Positions 11,201-22,340 are shown, counted from the stretch's first letter. The stretch is DNA of 64,000 bases from Distichodus sexfasciatus (GCA_032718565.1 JAVGVS010000008.1:6320327-6384326), one strand, 5' to 3'. Notes: generated from the letters alone by a model not told the origin. Translations and numbers: made by a program.

Positions 11201-14200
11201 GTTTGTTTTTGTGATTATAAAATAATTGAAGGAAACATGAGACGTAGTGGAAGACTGGGCAGAGTGGAGTCACGTGACAACACACATGGTAGTATGTTTT
11301 TAAGGGAAAAAGTACATGAACACACACTGGGGGAAAATGAAATAACCATCACAGGCATGATTCTGTCGTTTAGAGATCCTGAAAGTCAGGATGAGTCAAA
11401 GTTTTGATTCATTTTCTATTAATTTCTGAGCCCTATTCTAGTTGTTAGTGGCAATGGTAATATAGATTAACATGAACAGTAAGCAAGTTCATCCTCTCAC
11501 CAGGAAAAGAGCCAGCTGCCGTCTGCTTTCCAGTGTCATGTCCTCCCCTGACAAGACAGAGTATGTTAGAATTAACATACTCCCAGCAGGAAAGAGACTG
11601 ATGATGTAAGCTTGTGTTGATGTTGGCTGATCTTTATGTCTATTTACTCAGCCACTTCTGTTCAGAGGCAAAAAAAAAATCATGCCATGTGCTGAAGTTA
11701 CCGGCAGCTGTCATTCTTACCCACGCTCCAGGGGAAGAGTGTTTCCCTCTCTGTCTGGTAGGACTGGAGCACAGACAAGCACCAGTCATCATCCACCTCA
11801 CACATGGCATACAGAGACTCTACAAAAGAAGAAGACATGATGTGAGTTACGAGGCTTTCAATCAGTTTTTCACTGCTAGATGTCCAAGGAACAGACACCG
11901 CACCATCCTCCTCCTGCGTTCGAGCTGCAAGCCACACTCTGACCGCCTTAATGCTGTCCTCAGTCATCACTTTGGGATACCTGAAGCAGAGAAAGAGGAA
12001 GTTACTGCCTGGAACCTCGAGTCCAAGTCAAGCCTCAAGTCTTTGTACTCGAGTCCAAGTCAAGTCTCTAGTCTTTATACTCGAGTCCAAGTCAAGTCTC
12101 TAGTCCTTATACTCGTGTCCAAGTCAAGTCTCTAGTCTTTATACTCGAGTCCAAGTCAAGTCTCTAGTCTTTATTACTGAGGTCCGAGTCCAAGTCTCTG
12201 GTCTTTGTACTTTCGAGGTCCAGAATCCAAGTCTCAAGTCTTTATACTCGGTCCAAGTCAAGTCTCAAGTCTTTATGCTAAGTCCGTTAATCTAGTCTTT
12301 GTACTTTCGAGTCCAAGTCAAGTCAAGTCTTTATACTAGGAGTCCAAGTCAAGTCTCAAGTCTTTATACTCGAGGTCAGGAGTCAAGTCTCTAGTCACAG
12401 CATACTCGAGTCCAAGTGAAATCTCAAGTCTTTGTTCTCAAGTCCAAGTCAAGTCTCAAGTCTTTGTTCTCAAGTCCAAATCAAGTCTCTAGTCTTTCTA
12501 CTCAGGTGGGAGTCAAGTCTCTAGTCATTGTGCCGAGTCCCAAGTCAAGTCTCTAGTCATTTCAGGAGTCCAAGTCAAGTCTCCTGAATCTTTATACTCG
12601 AGTCCAAGTCTCAATCTTTGTACTCGAGGTCAGGAGTCAAGTCTCAGGTCTTTATACTCGGGTCCAAGTCAAGTCTCTAGTCATTGTGCCGATTGAAGTC
12701 AAGTCTCTAGTCATTGTACTCGAGGTCAGTCAAGTCTCTAGTCATTGTACTTTCGGGTCAGTCAAGTCTCTGGTAAATTAGGTATAAAGGTCCAGAATCC
12801 AAATCTAAGTCTCTCTACTGAGGTCCAAGTCAGTCTCGAGGTCTCTGAGAACTTCAAATGAACTTCTCTTTCTTCGGTTACGCCATCTGGTCTAGATAAT
12901 GCTGCATTGCTGAATGTTATGAACTGAAAGCATGCAGTGTCATTTATTATTTTTATTATTATTATTATTATTATCATACACTTCAGTATCAAAACAGATC
13001 AGAGTACGGTCACTTAAGAGGGCTATTTCAGTAGAATGTGAAGAAACACAATTAAAGCTTTGTTTAAGGTTGATAAATGTATTTTGAAATGGCATTTTGA
13101 AATGTATTTTTGTGTGCGCTTTTTGTTTCTAGGATGGTCGAGTGTGCATGCATGATATTCAAGTGTATCAAGAGAGGGAATTACACCAAGGCAACACCGT
13201 GCATGTTCCGTTAAAAGGATCGTGCACACCTCACGTAAAAAGAAGAGAAGAGGACTAGTGTATTTCTCGTTTTCAGAATGGTTTTCGCAGCATTTACGGT
13301 GTGCGTCAGCGGTATGGATACCTCTGATTGTAGTGGCTGCAGCAACACGGGCCTTCTTGTAGCCTTCCATAACGCACCGGTGAAGCCTCCTGTATATTCA
13401 TTTGATTTCTCTAACGACGTCAAGACATTGGGGAAAAACTGAAATAGGAACAATAATTATGAAATAAAAGAGTGTTTGCGATTTGCAAATCTTCGAGTCC
13501 AAGTCAAGTCTCCGGTCTTTTGAGGACGAGTCTGAAGTCAAGTCTCTACTCAAGTCCCCATATACTAGGGCTTATACTAGGGCTGCACAATATCAAACTG
13601 AAACTACAAGACATATCAAAAAGACTTATAGCTCTATGTAGAAATAATTCATCATTCATGAAAAACCGCGGTGATTTTATAGGAGAGTGCGTCTACATGA
13701 ACATTAAAAAAAAAACATTAAAAAATATATTTTCTTTCCATTCCAGAGCACCAATATCGGCACTATTCCTTTGCAGTTAAGCACTTAAATTTTAGTAATG
13801 GATGCATGCAAGTAAAATAAGCTCCATAATTCTCAACAAAATCAGGGCATGATTCACTACACTACAATCCAACAATTAAACCTGAACAGTCAAAAAAGCA
13901 GTCTCTCTCTGTTACCATATGCCTCACTGCTTCTAGACTTTTTTAGCTGAAATACTTAGCCAAAAATGTATGTATCTCCTGTGAAATAGCTGATCCGAAA
14001 TCCACCTAATACATTACATATCTTCGAATAAACTACTAAAATGACACAATAAGAGAAAAGATAGCATTTCTAATATTCTTGTAAGCCCCAACACGTAAAT
14101 AAAGGAAGATGTTTGAATCAGATAGACTGCACATGTAGATGTGTCAATGAAAGCCGAGAACCAGACGGGGTTTCGCTTTAAAAACAAGCAGCAAAAACAT

Positions 14201-15146
14201 TTAGAATTTTTTCCAGACTCTTACATCTTCCGTCATTACCTGGGTCACACAATGCAGCGGTAAAAGATGCTGATATATTGCTCAACAAGATATCAAACTC
14301 TGGCGATCAGCTAGATTATAAATGTTGCTAATCTGTGGAGGTCTTAAAACTGCTATTTGTGGACCATGCCATGGAATGCTGTTTAGCAGTTCAGTTTCCT
14401 GCGTTCTGTATTGATCAGGAAGTAAAAATGGAAAACTGATCCTACAAGGGGTATATACAGTACTAGACTACGGTGTGTTTATTTGATCTCTATGGTCAAA
14501 AGCAGGGCTGACAAGCCTGTACTGGAGCAAAAGCGAACTGACAGGTCGTTGCCTCTGTTGGACCTTGATGTCTTCTGGCCCCTGTGGCAAAAATGATCAT
14601 CTGTAATGAAAAAAGACTGATCTTCAATAGATTGAGTGATACATTTTGAAACTCACGTGGTAGTGATGATTTCATCTTTAGTTCTTCTGATCAGCAGCAC
14701 TGGTCCTGGTACCTTTAGAGTGCAAAATTAGACCCTGAAAGCGAACAGCTTCCATAAGTAAATTCACATAAAAGTATATTTTTTTAGAACCTCACGACAG
14801 AAGGCTCTTACTTGCAAAGCTGCTCTGCATTGTTTAAGTTCATGTACTGCTAACAATTGTGGGTCACTGCTTGACCCTGTGTCAGCACACACACACACCG
14901 CATAAAACACACACACACAAACACACACACTTCTGTCCAGGAAAATCAGGGCAGCATAATGACTTCAGTGGATTAAAGGGGTGCAAGGAAGATACATCAA
15001 CACTTACTCCAGCTATGGCATGACCTTTAGTGCCAGAGGTAAAGTCATCAAGGAAGCGTCGAACTTAGCTCGGGATCTCCGGGAACCTTGACATCCGCGG
15101 CCCAACAGCTAAAAGCACACAAAAGGAGGCGAATATTTAGTTTAAA

Positions 15147-15215
<69 letters not shown>

Positions 15216-17569
15216 TAATAATAAAGTAAAATAAACAGTTGCAGCAATCAATTATTTCATACACTAACATGTAGAATCTTTTATGCACTAAAAATTGCAG
15301 TAACAAAATCTGTGCAAAAACTATGGGCCTCATTCACCAGCCGTTCTTAAGTTGAAAGTTGTCCTTAAATCTTACTTACACATTTCTGACGTTCACCAAC
15401 AATTTCTTATTTGAGAAATCTTACACAAACAACGTAAAGCACTAAATCATTACACAATTATTTAGCATGATTATTTGTGGAAAATATTAGCTTATTCGTT
15501 TTTTTCTTAAATTTTTCTAAAAATAAAGGTAAGAAAAAGAGAGTATAAAACCAGCTGGACTTTTCAACATGCAGTGCACTACAATGTAGCATCTTTCATG
15601 CTTTACAAACATATTAGAAATAACACAAATAAAGGCACAAACATATGAATGCATTTGCACGTATAAAATGTATAAATCTACTGTAGTATATTCCATGTGT
15701 CTTCTTTGTACTTTCTTTGTAAAAACAGGAGCCACGGCATCTCATCTCTCTTCATACTTTTACATAGCTGGGATGACAAAGTTTACTCTACCTTTAGTTA
15801 AATCACATGACCTCTAGCAGTTTACCTGTGAACCCCCCTATCGACCAGGCGTACACAACAATGTCGCTTAACTGGAAGCCCAGCTTGTGCACGGCAAACT
15901 GTATCACCACGTCCATTGCATTAGCCTCGTTCTGAGGAAACGGCACACCCTACGAAAGAGAAAGGGGGGGAGATGGATGTCTTGCAAGAGAGAACACCTG
16001 GAATAGCTCTTCAGGCAGTTAACAGTGAATGATGGGCACTGACGTAAATATGAGCCATTACATAGGAACAGTGTTGGGCTCTTACGGTCATGCATGTAGT
16101 CTCATGACAGACCGTATTGTCTCACACACTGGAACGCCGAGATAAGCATCAGCTACATGTTAAGTCAAGTTTCTTTTAAAGTACGGAGCGTGACGTGGGC
16201 TTACCGTGCTGCCTGCGAATCCGGGATGGTTCCAGCCCAAGACTGAGTAGCCACCTGGGCAGAGTGTTGGGCAAATAGGTTTATATTCTTCTACTGCTTC
16301 CCATCAGTGTTAGCATTGCTTTACTCGTGTTTAACACAATTTATGTTTAATGTAGGGTGACCTACGCTAACGTACCTCCCAGTGGCGTGTTCATGCAGCC
16401 CACCTCATAGAAACCTGCGTTCCCCTCACAGCAGATCACCTTTAACACACAACACAGTTCTCATTTCCACACAGTGCCACTTACTGTCTACAGCATTTAT
16501 AAAATGCTTTATCTTAAAAGATTAGACAATCATCAGCCAAGTTTCTGAAACCGAAACTGCTTTGATCAGATCAAACATTTAACAACTGATAATATCCAAA
16601 TCCAGATGAACAGAGTCGCTGAAATCAGTTTATCATTTTTTTTTATCATCAAGTTTGCTGTTTTACATTACATTTACATTTTTTATGCATTTGTCTAGAG
16701 AAACTTCCATTTTCCTAATTTCAGGAAGTCTCCCTGGAGCAACTTGTTAAGAGTCTTGCTCTGGGACCCAGTGGTGGTAGTGCTGAAGGTAGGATTCAAA
16801 CCCACAACCTCTTGGTCCAGAGGGAAGTACCTTAACCACTAGACCACCACAATCCAGTCTTGCACTTGGTACACATTAGCTTTGTGTATCTTATAGAACA
16901 TGACTGAACATTCCACATTCCCAAAATGGATCACACATATTCTCCCAATTTCCCTACCAGTGTTTTTCCATTGGGTCCCCTGTTCCTCCGGTCCACAAAC
17001 ATGGTATCGATCTCGTTTCCGTCACACGCCACCAACTTGTTCCTCTGACCGTCAAACTGAAGGCAGAGCAGAAAAAGTCAAGACGCTGAGAGAAAAAAGC
17101 ATTTACCTCAGTTACAACTGCTGTACTTTGGCTTTTAAAAAGTGGTGGTGGGTTTTTAAGTTTTACCTCCTCTATAAGCCTGGCCTGGCCTTGTTGCAGC
17201 ATGGGTCTCATGGCGTTCTGTAGCAAACCCACTGATCCTGGGTACAGCATCCTCCGACCAAACGAGTGAGCTATGAGATAGCTACAACCCAGAAACACCT
17301 CAGGTTAGGCGTAAACATGCATGTTGACATGTTTTTCTGTATTTCCAGACGTGTGTGATGTGGCACTGTACTATTTTTGTGTGATCACCTGATCACGTGG
17401 CATGGTAGGGTTCGTACTGAGTTCAGCAGACTGTCTGCAGCTCCTCTGTGTTTAGGTTCTGGCTTCAGAAGGGACACGGCCCCTTTCGAAAACTTCCTGT
17501 CAACACAAGTGGAGCCAGTGAGCAAACAATTCCAGTCATACTAAGGCACACACTGACACACACATGTGC

Positions 17570-17600
<31 letters not shown>

Positions 17601-20600
17601 ACTTACGGATTGCTGACTTCTTTCCAGCTGAAATCCACCGGCCAGTGCGAGAAGTCAAAGTCATAGCTTGCCAGCTTTTTCTAAACACAAACAGACACCA
17701 GGGGCACAGTTACATCAGCGCATCCTCCCCTGGTCTCTGTGGCCGTGTTGCCATGACGCTAACGAGGTCTCACCTTGTTGTTAGGTGTGTGGTTCTTCCT
17801 GGTCTCATCCAGTATGTTGATGAACTGGAGATACTCGGGATTCCTCCAGCGGCCCCAGCCTAGCGACAGATGGAGAAAAAGACAAACATGCTGTTAATTA
17901 CAACCCCTGGAGGTAATGTGCAGGTGTGGTACTGCATAATCATGGCATGTGTGGTCCATTACTCAAAACTATTTCACACTTCAGTTAACCATACATAAAT
18001 ATCTTTCCACATGCACATTGCACAGAAATTGTTTCATTTTAATGGTCATTTTTGGGATATGTATAGAAATTGGGAGCGAATCGATGCTTAGATGCATCGC
18101 GATGCGGGATTTGGACGATTCTGAAATGTCTAACAACGATTTTCTACTTGGTCATTCTGTTGAAGGTAAGCAAAAGGCCTGAAAGCCAAACAAATCAGCT
18201 TTTTCCAAGTCTGTGATTGGCTGGTTCGTTCATTCATTCATTCATTATCTGAACCAGTGTCTCAGCGAAGATCGGAGCCCATCCCGGAAACTACTGGCGC
18301 AAGGCCAATTAACCTATATTGCATGCTTTTGGACTGTGGGAGGAGACCAGAGCACCTGGAGAAAACTCACGCAAACAGGGACAGCAGGCAAACTCCACAC
18401 AGAAAGGTGCTACAGGCGACACAGGGATCAAACCCAGGACCTTCTCGCTGTGAGGCGGCAGCTCTAACCGCTGCGCCACCGTGCCGCCCCTTGGTTGGCT
18501 GGCTTTTGAGAAAATTTAACACCAATAACATGTTTTAATTAACATCTTAATTTTATGCAGATGTGCAAATAATGTACAATCTGATTATTCCAACATCTTG
18601 CCTTTTGAAAGTGCATCCCAAACAATCTGTTCTGCTGCAGATTTACTGCACGGACAGTATTTACTTACTTCTGGAAGCTACACGCACACAACATGCAGAG
18701 AACACCGCTGCCACTTGTCAACATTGCACACACGCACCTCTCTCTATCTCACGCACACATTTTCACACACACACTAAACTACTGCGTCTTGTTGTGTTTG
18801 TGAGTTACTTCCGCCACCAACTTTCACAACTGTTATATTTATATAATACTACAGCTACGCTGTAAGTCTAGCCCTAACGTGAGAGTGAAGGCAGAGTCGA
18901 GCACGTAAAGACAAGAGATTTTACTTGCAGATGTTTCACTGGGCCCTCAGAATTTTGGCACCAAAATAACGCCATATTCCAGCTATGCTGCACACTTTGG
19001 AGCCGAGATACAATGTCCCATTTCGTAGATATGTAACCCTTCAGTAAATTCATGACATCTGAATATGTTAATTATACTATGCATCGATAATTGTTTGATA
19101 AACGCTTCACAAACTTCTGAATTGTAATCAAATCGTCAGGTGCCTAGAGATTCCCACCCCTAATATTTATTATAAGACCATTACAGCAGAATACATTTGA
19201 CTACATGCTGAACTGCGTATGTGACAAAGAACCCTTAATGCCCTAGAAGAATCTAAATGTTCTCTTTAACTAAGCTGTATTACGATAGTTATGGTGTGTA
19301 AAATATACGATATAAGCAGTTGGCTCACCTCTTAGACAGGCTACTCCCAGCAGACAGACCAACATTGTGCCCACATACTGGCTGACTGGCACCAGTTTAC
19401 TGCTGCAAATATACCCTGAAATAGAGCAGGTCCATATGTCACCAATGAGACACTTAATAGCAATAACATAGGGATTTCTAATATCTAAAACCCTGATGGC
19501 TGTACTACATGAAGGTTACACATATACCGTTGGTTTCTAGACCCTCAAAGTGCTTTACAGAGTCCACACATTAGCTAAGGTGCTGAGGAGCAGCAGACAA
19601 TTCACCAGTTAGAGACGGGATGATAAGGAGGCCAAATCTGAAAGGATCATGGTGAATCATTTAAGCAGGACATTGGGGTGCCACCTCTATCATTTTGGAA
19701 AGATGACCAGGGATCTTTTATGAGCTCAGAGAATCAGGAGTCCAAACCTGCTTAACTTCAGATTCACTACCAAGTCTGAACTGCAGCTGGTATGACTTCT
19801 AGCCAACTATTTTAGCTTGGCATTTTGACAACATTATTTTAGGCCAGTGTGGTCCTCTTGGAATCACACTATGTCAAAACAAAAATGAAAAATGTCTAAA
19901 TATTCACTACTTTACCGAAAGAGTGCCTGCGAGCAAGACATAAACAGACACTAATCCAAACTGTGTCATTTCAGACATAACAATGAAGTTTAGGTTCAGA
20001 TTCACACAAAGTCGGGGTACAAAGCATCATTTCACCTATTTAATCCTTTTTCTTACATTTTCACGTTAATTTTTAACAGCACTTAATCAGCCATGTCTTC
20101 TAGATTAATTAAATGTTAATGCCCCAACTACATATAAATTAGCCTTCAAACTCAGCATGTAACCAGAGGAAATCAGTCCCACTCACCCAAGGAAAATGAA
20201 GCAGTGTCTGTCCTGCCGTCTCTTATGAGACTGAAACTGATGCATGAAGACTAACATGCACCGCAACAGCTTTGAGAAGATTACCAAACTCAACATGCAG
20301 ACAGACTGTGATGTAACTGTATTAACACATGACTCACTGGAAATGATTAGACTTTGATTAGGCTGCTGTGGACAATGAGATCTGAGAGTGAATTTTCTAA
20401 CTGACACATCGCAACCAATTTGTTTTGAGGTAGCACTCCAAAAGCTGGATTGGTGACATACACACTATGTCATGTGTCTAAAGAGCTCCAGTGTAGAGAG
20501 CATCTGTAAATGTTTCTTCATACCTTTTCTGTAGAGATAGCAGAGAATGAGAGGTGAGCTGTAGTAAGACAGAGACCACAGCACTGAACACTAAACAGCA

Positions 20601-22264
20601 CAAAAACAGACAGGAAATTAATTAGTCTCACATGCACGACTCTCAAGGCAGTAGCAGAATCCCAGCGACCTCCCACGTTTTCCTGCTTTAAAACCTCTTT
20701 CAGCTCATACATAAATAATCACTCATTTAAAACATGTTTTGGCTCGTGCATAAATAACTATTAAATAATGAATCAGTTGATCTGTTGCATCTGATGTGCT
20801 AGGGCAGGAGTATGTTCTCCAGAAGTCTCATTAGAAGCATTTAACAGAGCATGATATTTGAACTTCATTTTGTGGTCTACACTACACTACACCTTCTTCA
20901 ATTTCTACCAAACCCCTCAAACATAATATTTAACAAAATCACTTGCTTTTCACAATATACTTTAAAGCTGCATTTACAATTTTAGGTCTTAACATACCCA
21001 TCCAAGGATACTGCCTGTGTGTCTTTCCAAACTTCTTGGCTGGTAATCCCAGCCCTGCAAAAAACAATGCAAATGTATTTAATGTTCGCATTTTGGATGC
21101 TGTTCACCTACACAAAGCACTTAAGGACACTAAGTTTTTATTCCAACAACACTCTGAAATACTTTTTCTAACTATCACCAGGCACAGATTGTGGTTGGAA
21201 TAAAAATGTGGGTATCATGGCCCTCCACGGAACAGTTTCACACCACAGGTTTAAATAAAGTAGCAATTGAACCACTTGAGTATCTATCCCACTCTGTAGT
21301 CTGTTGAACTACACAATGAAGCTGGACAGATGGTAGCATAACAGTTAGGGAGTTCGGACAGTGATTGGAAGGTCGACAGTTTGAATCCTGGACCGGTAAA
21401 GGTACCACTGAGGTACTCATGAGCAAGGTATCGTCCCCAAGCACTGCTTCTTATTGAATGGGTCAAAGGGCGAGGTCACATTTTGTTGTATTGCACTGTG
21501 TGGGTGCTGTGGTGTGTTCACAATGACAAATAATCACTCAGCTCTTACGTTCAATTAAACCATTTGGAAGTAGTCTGATATTAATCTAGTCTTAAGACTA
21601 GTCATTATTTTAGCTAAACTGGTTCTATGTTGAGTTGAGAACGCTGAACCAAAAATGCATCTTCATGGAGCAGGTATCAGGCATCAATAATGCATATATT
21701 ATGTCTAATCACAGTCTAACAAACTGGACTTTAATGCTCAAGTAACGCATAAACACAGATGTTTCGGATTTGTTTTGGCGGTTTTTATAATTAAAACACG
21801 CTGTCAACGAATAATGTTTCACCATATTTATATAATAATTAATAGTTAAACCTAACCTAACCTAAACCTAAACCTATTCCCGTCACAGCAATAATAACAT
21901 CACAGCTTTTACTGTAATGACATAAGACTTTAATCAGCACTGGAACACTGGCTGTGTCCGTAACAGCAAACTAGCGCACTATAAACAAAGTCAAACCAGC
22001 CGACCCCATATGCACACATACTACGCAGTAGGCTAGTAGGCGGTTTGGAACGCAGCTGTCAAAACGACACTTCCGTAAATGCCCGGACGGATTAAGACTC
22101 AGACTCGCTAGCAGTCCAGTTCTGTTTTAAGCACTTTTACGAGAATTAAGGACACGTACCCGCCTCACGGTCCGGCCTTCGGTTCGGTGATGATCCGGCG
22201 AGCGATAAATGCGATGTAAATTGGGCCCAAACAGGCAGCGGAGCCACAACATCCAGGCGGCCAT
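8119..22264 (-). CDS. abhd16a: ABHD16A phosphatidylserine lipase (about 20 exons; exons 13-16 frame-broken)
   Basis: A membrane alpha/beta hydrolase; mammalian ABHD16A makes lysophosphatidylserine from phosphatidylserine at the ER. Exons 5' to 3' (high to low): 22264-22160, 21054-20998, 20590-20524, 19415-19329, 17859-17774, 17680-17607, 17496-17389, 17281-17167, 17056-16958, 16439-16376, 16254-16205, 15949-15826, 15108-15008, 14876-14812, 14712-14657, 14581-14517, 11980-11904, 11819-11721, 11547-11501, 8202-8119. Seen: N-terminal membrane segments (exons 3-4), RRMLYPGSV (exon 8), CDGNEIDTMFVDRR (exon 9), CCEGNAGFYEVGC (exon 10), GWNHPGFAGST (exon 11), the nucleophile motif YAWSIGGF (exon 12), and C-terminal HCTPLPPTLFHMPWKL. 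Phases agree for exons 1-12 and 17-20. Exons 13-16 are recognisable but carry indels and stops, so this assembly does not encode a full protein. Confidence 0.92.
8325..9197. mobile_element. Degenerate hAT-like element in abhd16a last intron
   Basis: Left end TAGGGGTGAACGATCC and right end TTTTTGCACACCACTA are rough inverted repeats. The left 130 bp (GATTCGATT-rich, then ATAGATGAATTTGTTT and GCTGTTTTGAGTTAC) is shared with 48800-48925. Contains one copy of the AAGTC-type unit found in the array at 12010-12870. Confidence 0.5.
9291..9520 (-). repeat. tRNA-derived SINE, family A
   Basis: Minus-strand copy. Shared parts with 10262-10500, 21325-21540 and 46978-47200: an internal-promoter-like head, the middle block with GAGGTAC and CATGAGCAAGG, then TGGGCAGC, TTTGACCC and the end with CATTGTG/ACAAAT. 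A partial copy follows at about 9610-9690. Confidence 0.7.
10000..10205 (+). mobile_element. Retroelement 3' tail, ending in AATAAAATTGAAT
   Basis: Contains GAGTCTGGTTCCTCTCACGG, GGGAGTTTTTCCTTGCCACT and TTAAGAGCGCTATATAAATA, a 3' tail common in fish genomes. A related piece lies in reverse at 37838-37945. Probably LINE-derived; the exact family was not established. Confidence 0.55.
10262..10500 (+). repeat. tRNA-derived SINE, family A
   Basis: Full-looking plus-strand copy: tRNA-like head GGGGCAGATGGTAGCGTAAC with B-box-like GTTCAAATCC, then the body and an end TTCACACTGACAATCACAAT. The best copy for defining this family in the window. Confidence 0.75.
10770..11108 (-). repeat. tRNA-derived SINE, family B (GAAT-tailed)
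   Basis: Minus-strand copy. The right end (head) is the complement of a tRNA-like GCACAGTGGTTAATGCTG with a B box; the body has CCTATATAGCATGACTTTGG and CAAACTCCACACAGAAAGG. Shares these words with 18228-18488 and with the full copy at 22722-23085. Confidence 0.7.
11501..11547 (-). CDS. abhd16a: abhd16a exon 19
   Basis: Encodes GEDMTLESRRQLALFL between good AG and GT sites; phases match exons 18 and 20. Confidence 0.9.
11721..11980 (-). CDS. abhd16a: abhd16a exons 17 and 18 with a stop-free 84-bp intron
   Basis: Exon 17 (11980-11904) encodes YPKVMTEDSIKAVRVWLAAR and on to QEED; exon 18 (11819-11721) encodes SLYAMCEVDDDWCLSVLQSY and on to FPWSV. The split is deduced because joining them gives the family alignment exactly and the acceptor TCTTCTTCTTTTGTAG is strong. 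The donor is weak (GTGCGG). The intron between (11903-11820) has 84 bases and no stop in frame. Confidence 0.85.
12010..12870. repeat. Degenerate AAGTC minisatellite array in abhd16a intron
   Basis: About 860 bp of tandem copies of a roughly 30-bp unit built from CTCGAGTCCAAGTCAAGTC plus TCTAGTCTTTATA. Copies differ in length and in substitutions. Single or double copies flank it at 8917-8955 and 13492-13560. It lies in the intron between exons 16 and 17. Confidence 0.85.
14517..14581 (-). pseudogene. abhd16a: abhd16a exon 16, frame-broken
   Basis: Pieces PEDI, SNRGNDL and LLQYR are present but in different frames. The exon must end after TACAG to join exon 17 (Tyr-Arg-Tyr-Pro), which puts a GC rather than GT at the donor. 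Net frame is not preserved. Confidence 0.7.
14657..14712 (-). pseudogene. abhd16a: abhd16a exon 15, probable one-base deletion
   Basis: Reads GPVLLIRRTKDEIITTT cleanly, but the frame does not join to exon 14. The splice phase would fit if the GG at CCAGGACC were GGG (giving Tyr-Gln-Gly-Pro as in the family). Length 56 where 57 is expected. The Asp of the catalytic triad may lie in this or the neighbouring damaged exon. Confidence 0.75.
14812..14876 (-). pseudogene. abhd16a: abhd16a exon 14, frame-broken
   Basis: The 3' half reads QYMNLNNAEQLC in one frame, which is strongly ABHD16A-like and followed by a good GTAAGAG donor. In that frame the 5' half has a TAG just before the Gln. The splice phase from exon 13 puts the reading in yet another frame. 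Confidence 0.75.
15008..15108 (-). pseudogene. abhd16a: abhd16a exon 13, frame-broken
   Basis: Between a good acceptor and a GTAAGTG donor. Pieces in different frames match the family: W-A-A, then MSRFPEI, then DAS, then PLALKVMP. Entering in the correct phase, the frame meets TAA after about 14 codons. At least three small insertions or deletions are needed to explain it, several in short homopolymers. Either a local assembly problem or real decay. Confidence 0.75.
15144..15228. repeat. (AAT)n microsatellite
   Basis: More than 20 near-perfect AAT units immediately beside the first broken abhd16a exon. Long simple repeats of this kind can disturb local assembly. Confidence 0.95.
15826..15949 (-). 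CDS. abhd16a: abhd16a exon 12 with nucleophile serine
   Basis: Encodes GVPFPQNEANAMDVV, then QFAVHKLGFQ and YAWSIGGF. The Ser in WSIGG is the catalytic nucleophile of the alpha/beta hydrolase (a GxSxG-type elbow with Ala/Trp before Ser). The exon is intact with good splice sites. It is the last clean exon before the damaged block. Confidence 0.92.
16668..16860 (-). repeat. tRNA-derived SINE, family C
   Basis: Minus-strand copy: right end is the complement of GTGGTCTAGTGGTTAAGGTA with the B-box-like stretch GGTTTGAATCC; left end ACATTTACATTTTTTATGC. Matches the plus copy at 59775-59985. Confidence 0.7.
17572..17602. repeat. (CA)n microsatellite
   Basis: Uninterrupted CA run that ends four bases before the donor site of abhd16a exon 6 (donor GT complement at 17605-17606). 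Length changes here could influence splicing. Confidence 0.95.
18050..19165. mobile_element. Old DNA-transposon with nested SINE
   Basis: Left part has CGAATCGATGCTTAGATGCA, right part GCATCGATAATTG ... TAGAGATTCCCACCCCTAA, the typical border of a widespread fish hAT-like element. A family-B SINE (18228-18488) and a fragment related to 4643-5448 (18840-18990) sit between them. Borders are approximate. Confidence 0.45.
18228..18488 (-). repeat. tRNA-derived SINE, family B
   Basis: Minus-strand copy ending in the complement of GGCGGCACGGTGGCGCAGCG with a clear B-box region, and (CATT)n at the left, the complement of the GAAT tail. Confidence 0.75.
21325..21540 (+). repeat. tRNA-derived SINE, family A
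   Basis: Plus-strand copy in abhd16a intron 1, with head GACAGATGGTAGCATAACAG, the GTACCACTGAGGTACTCATG block and end TTCACAATGACAAATAATC. Confidence 0.75.
22160..22264 (-). CDS. abhd16a: abhd16a exon 1 (start codon)
   Basis: Starts ATG at 22264-22262 and encodes MAAWMLWLRCLFGPNLHRIY and 15 more residues; the FGP-L-IY pattern matches the conserved ABHD16A N-terminus. 35 codons, phase 0, donor GTACGTG. The surroundings are GC-rich, as expected for a housekeeping-type promoter. Confidence 0.88.
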
Positions 22265-22340
22265 CGTTCCTCAGCGGAAAGCTACGGGAGACGACGAGGG
22301 TCACAACTACGCGATTCGAAATATCCCTGCCGCCGTAGAG
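22265..22340 (-). promoter_or_regulatory. abhd16a: Probable abhd16a promoter / 5' UTR
   Basis: GC- and CpG-richer than its surroundings, without a TATA box. It lies directly upstream of the abhd16a ATG. An ETS-like ACTTCCG occurs downstream in intron 1 (about 22069). The start of transcription cannot be fixed by eye. Confidence 0.4.

Noticed and set aside
12010..12870. CRISPR-like regular repeats
   Set aside because: The units are contiguous and degenerate with no unique spacers, and the genome is eukaryotic.
8119..22264. The entire abhd16a copy as a processed or ancient pseudogene
   Set aside because: Introns are present, and exons 1-12 and 17-20 have intact frames and splice sites; only a short block is damaged.
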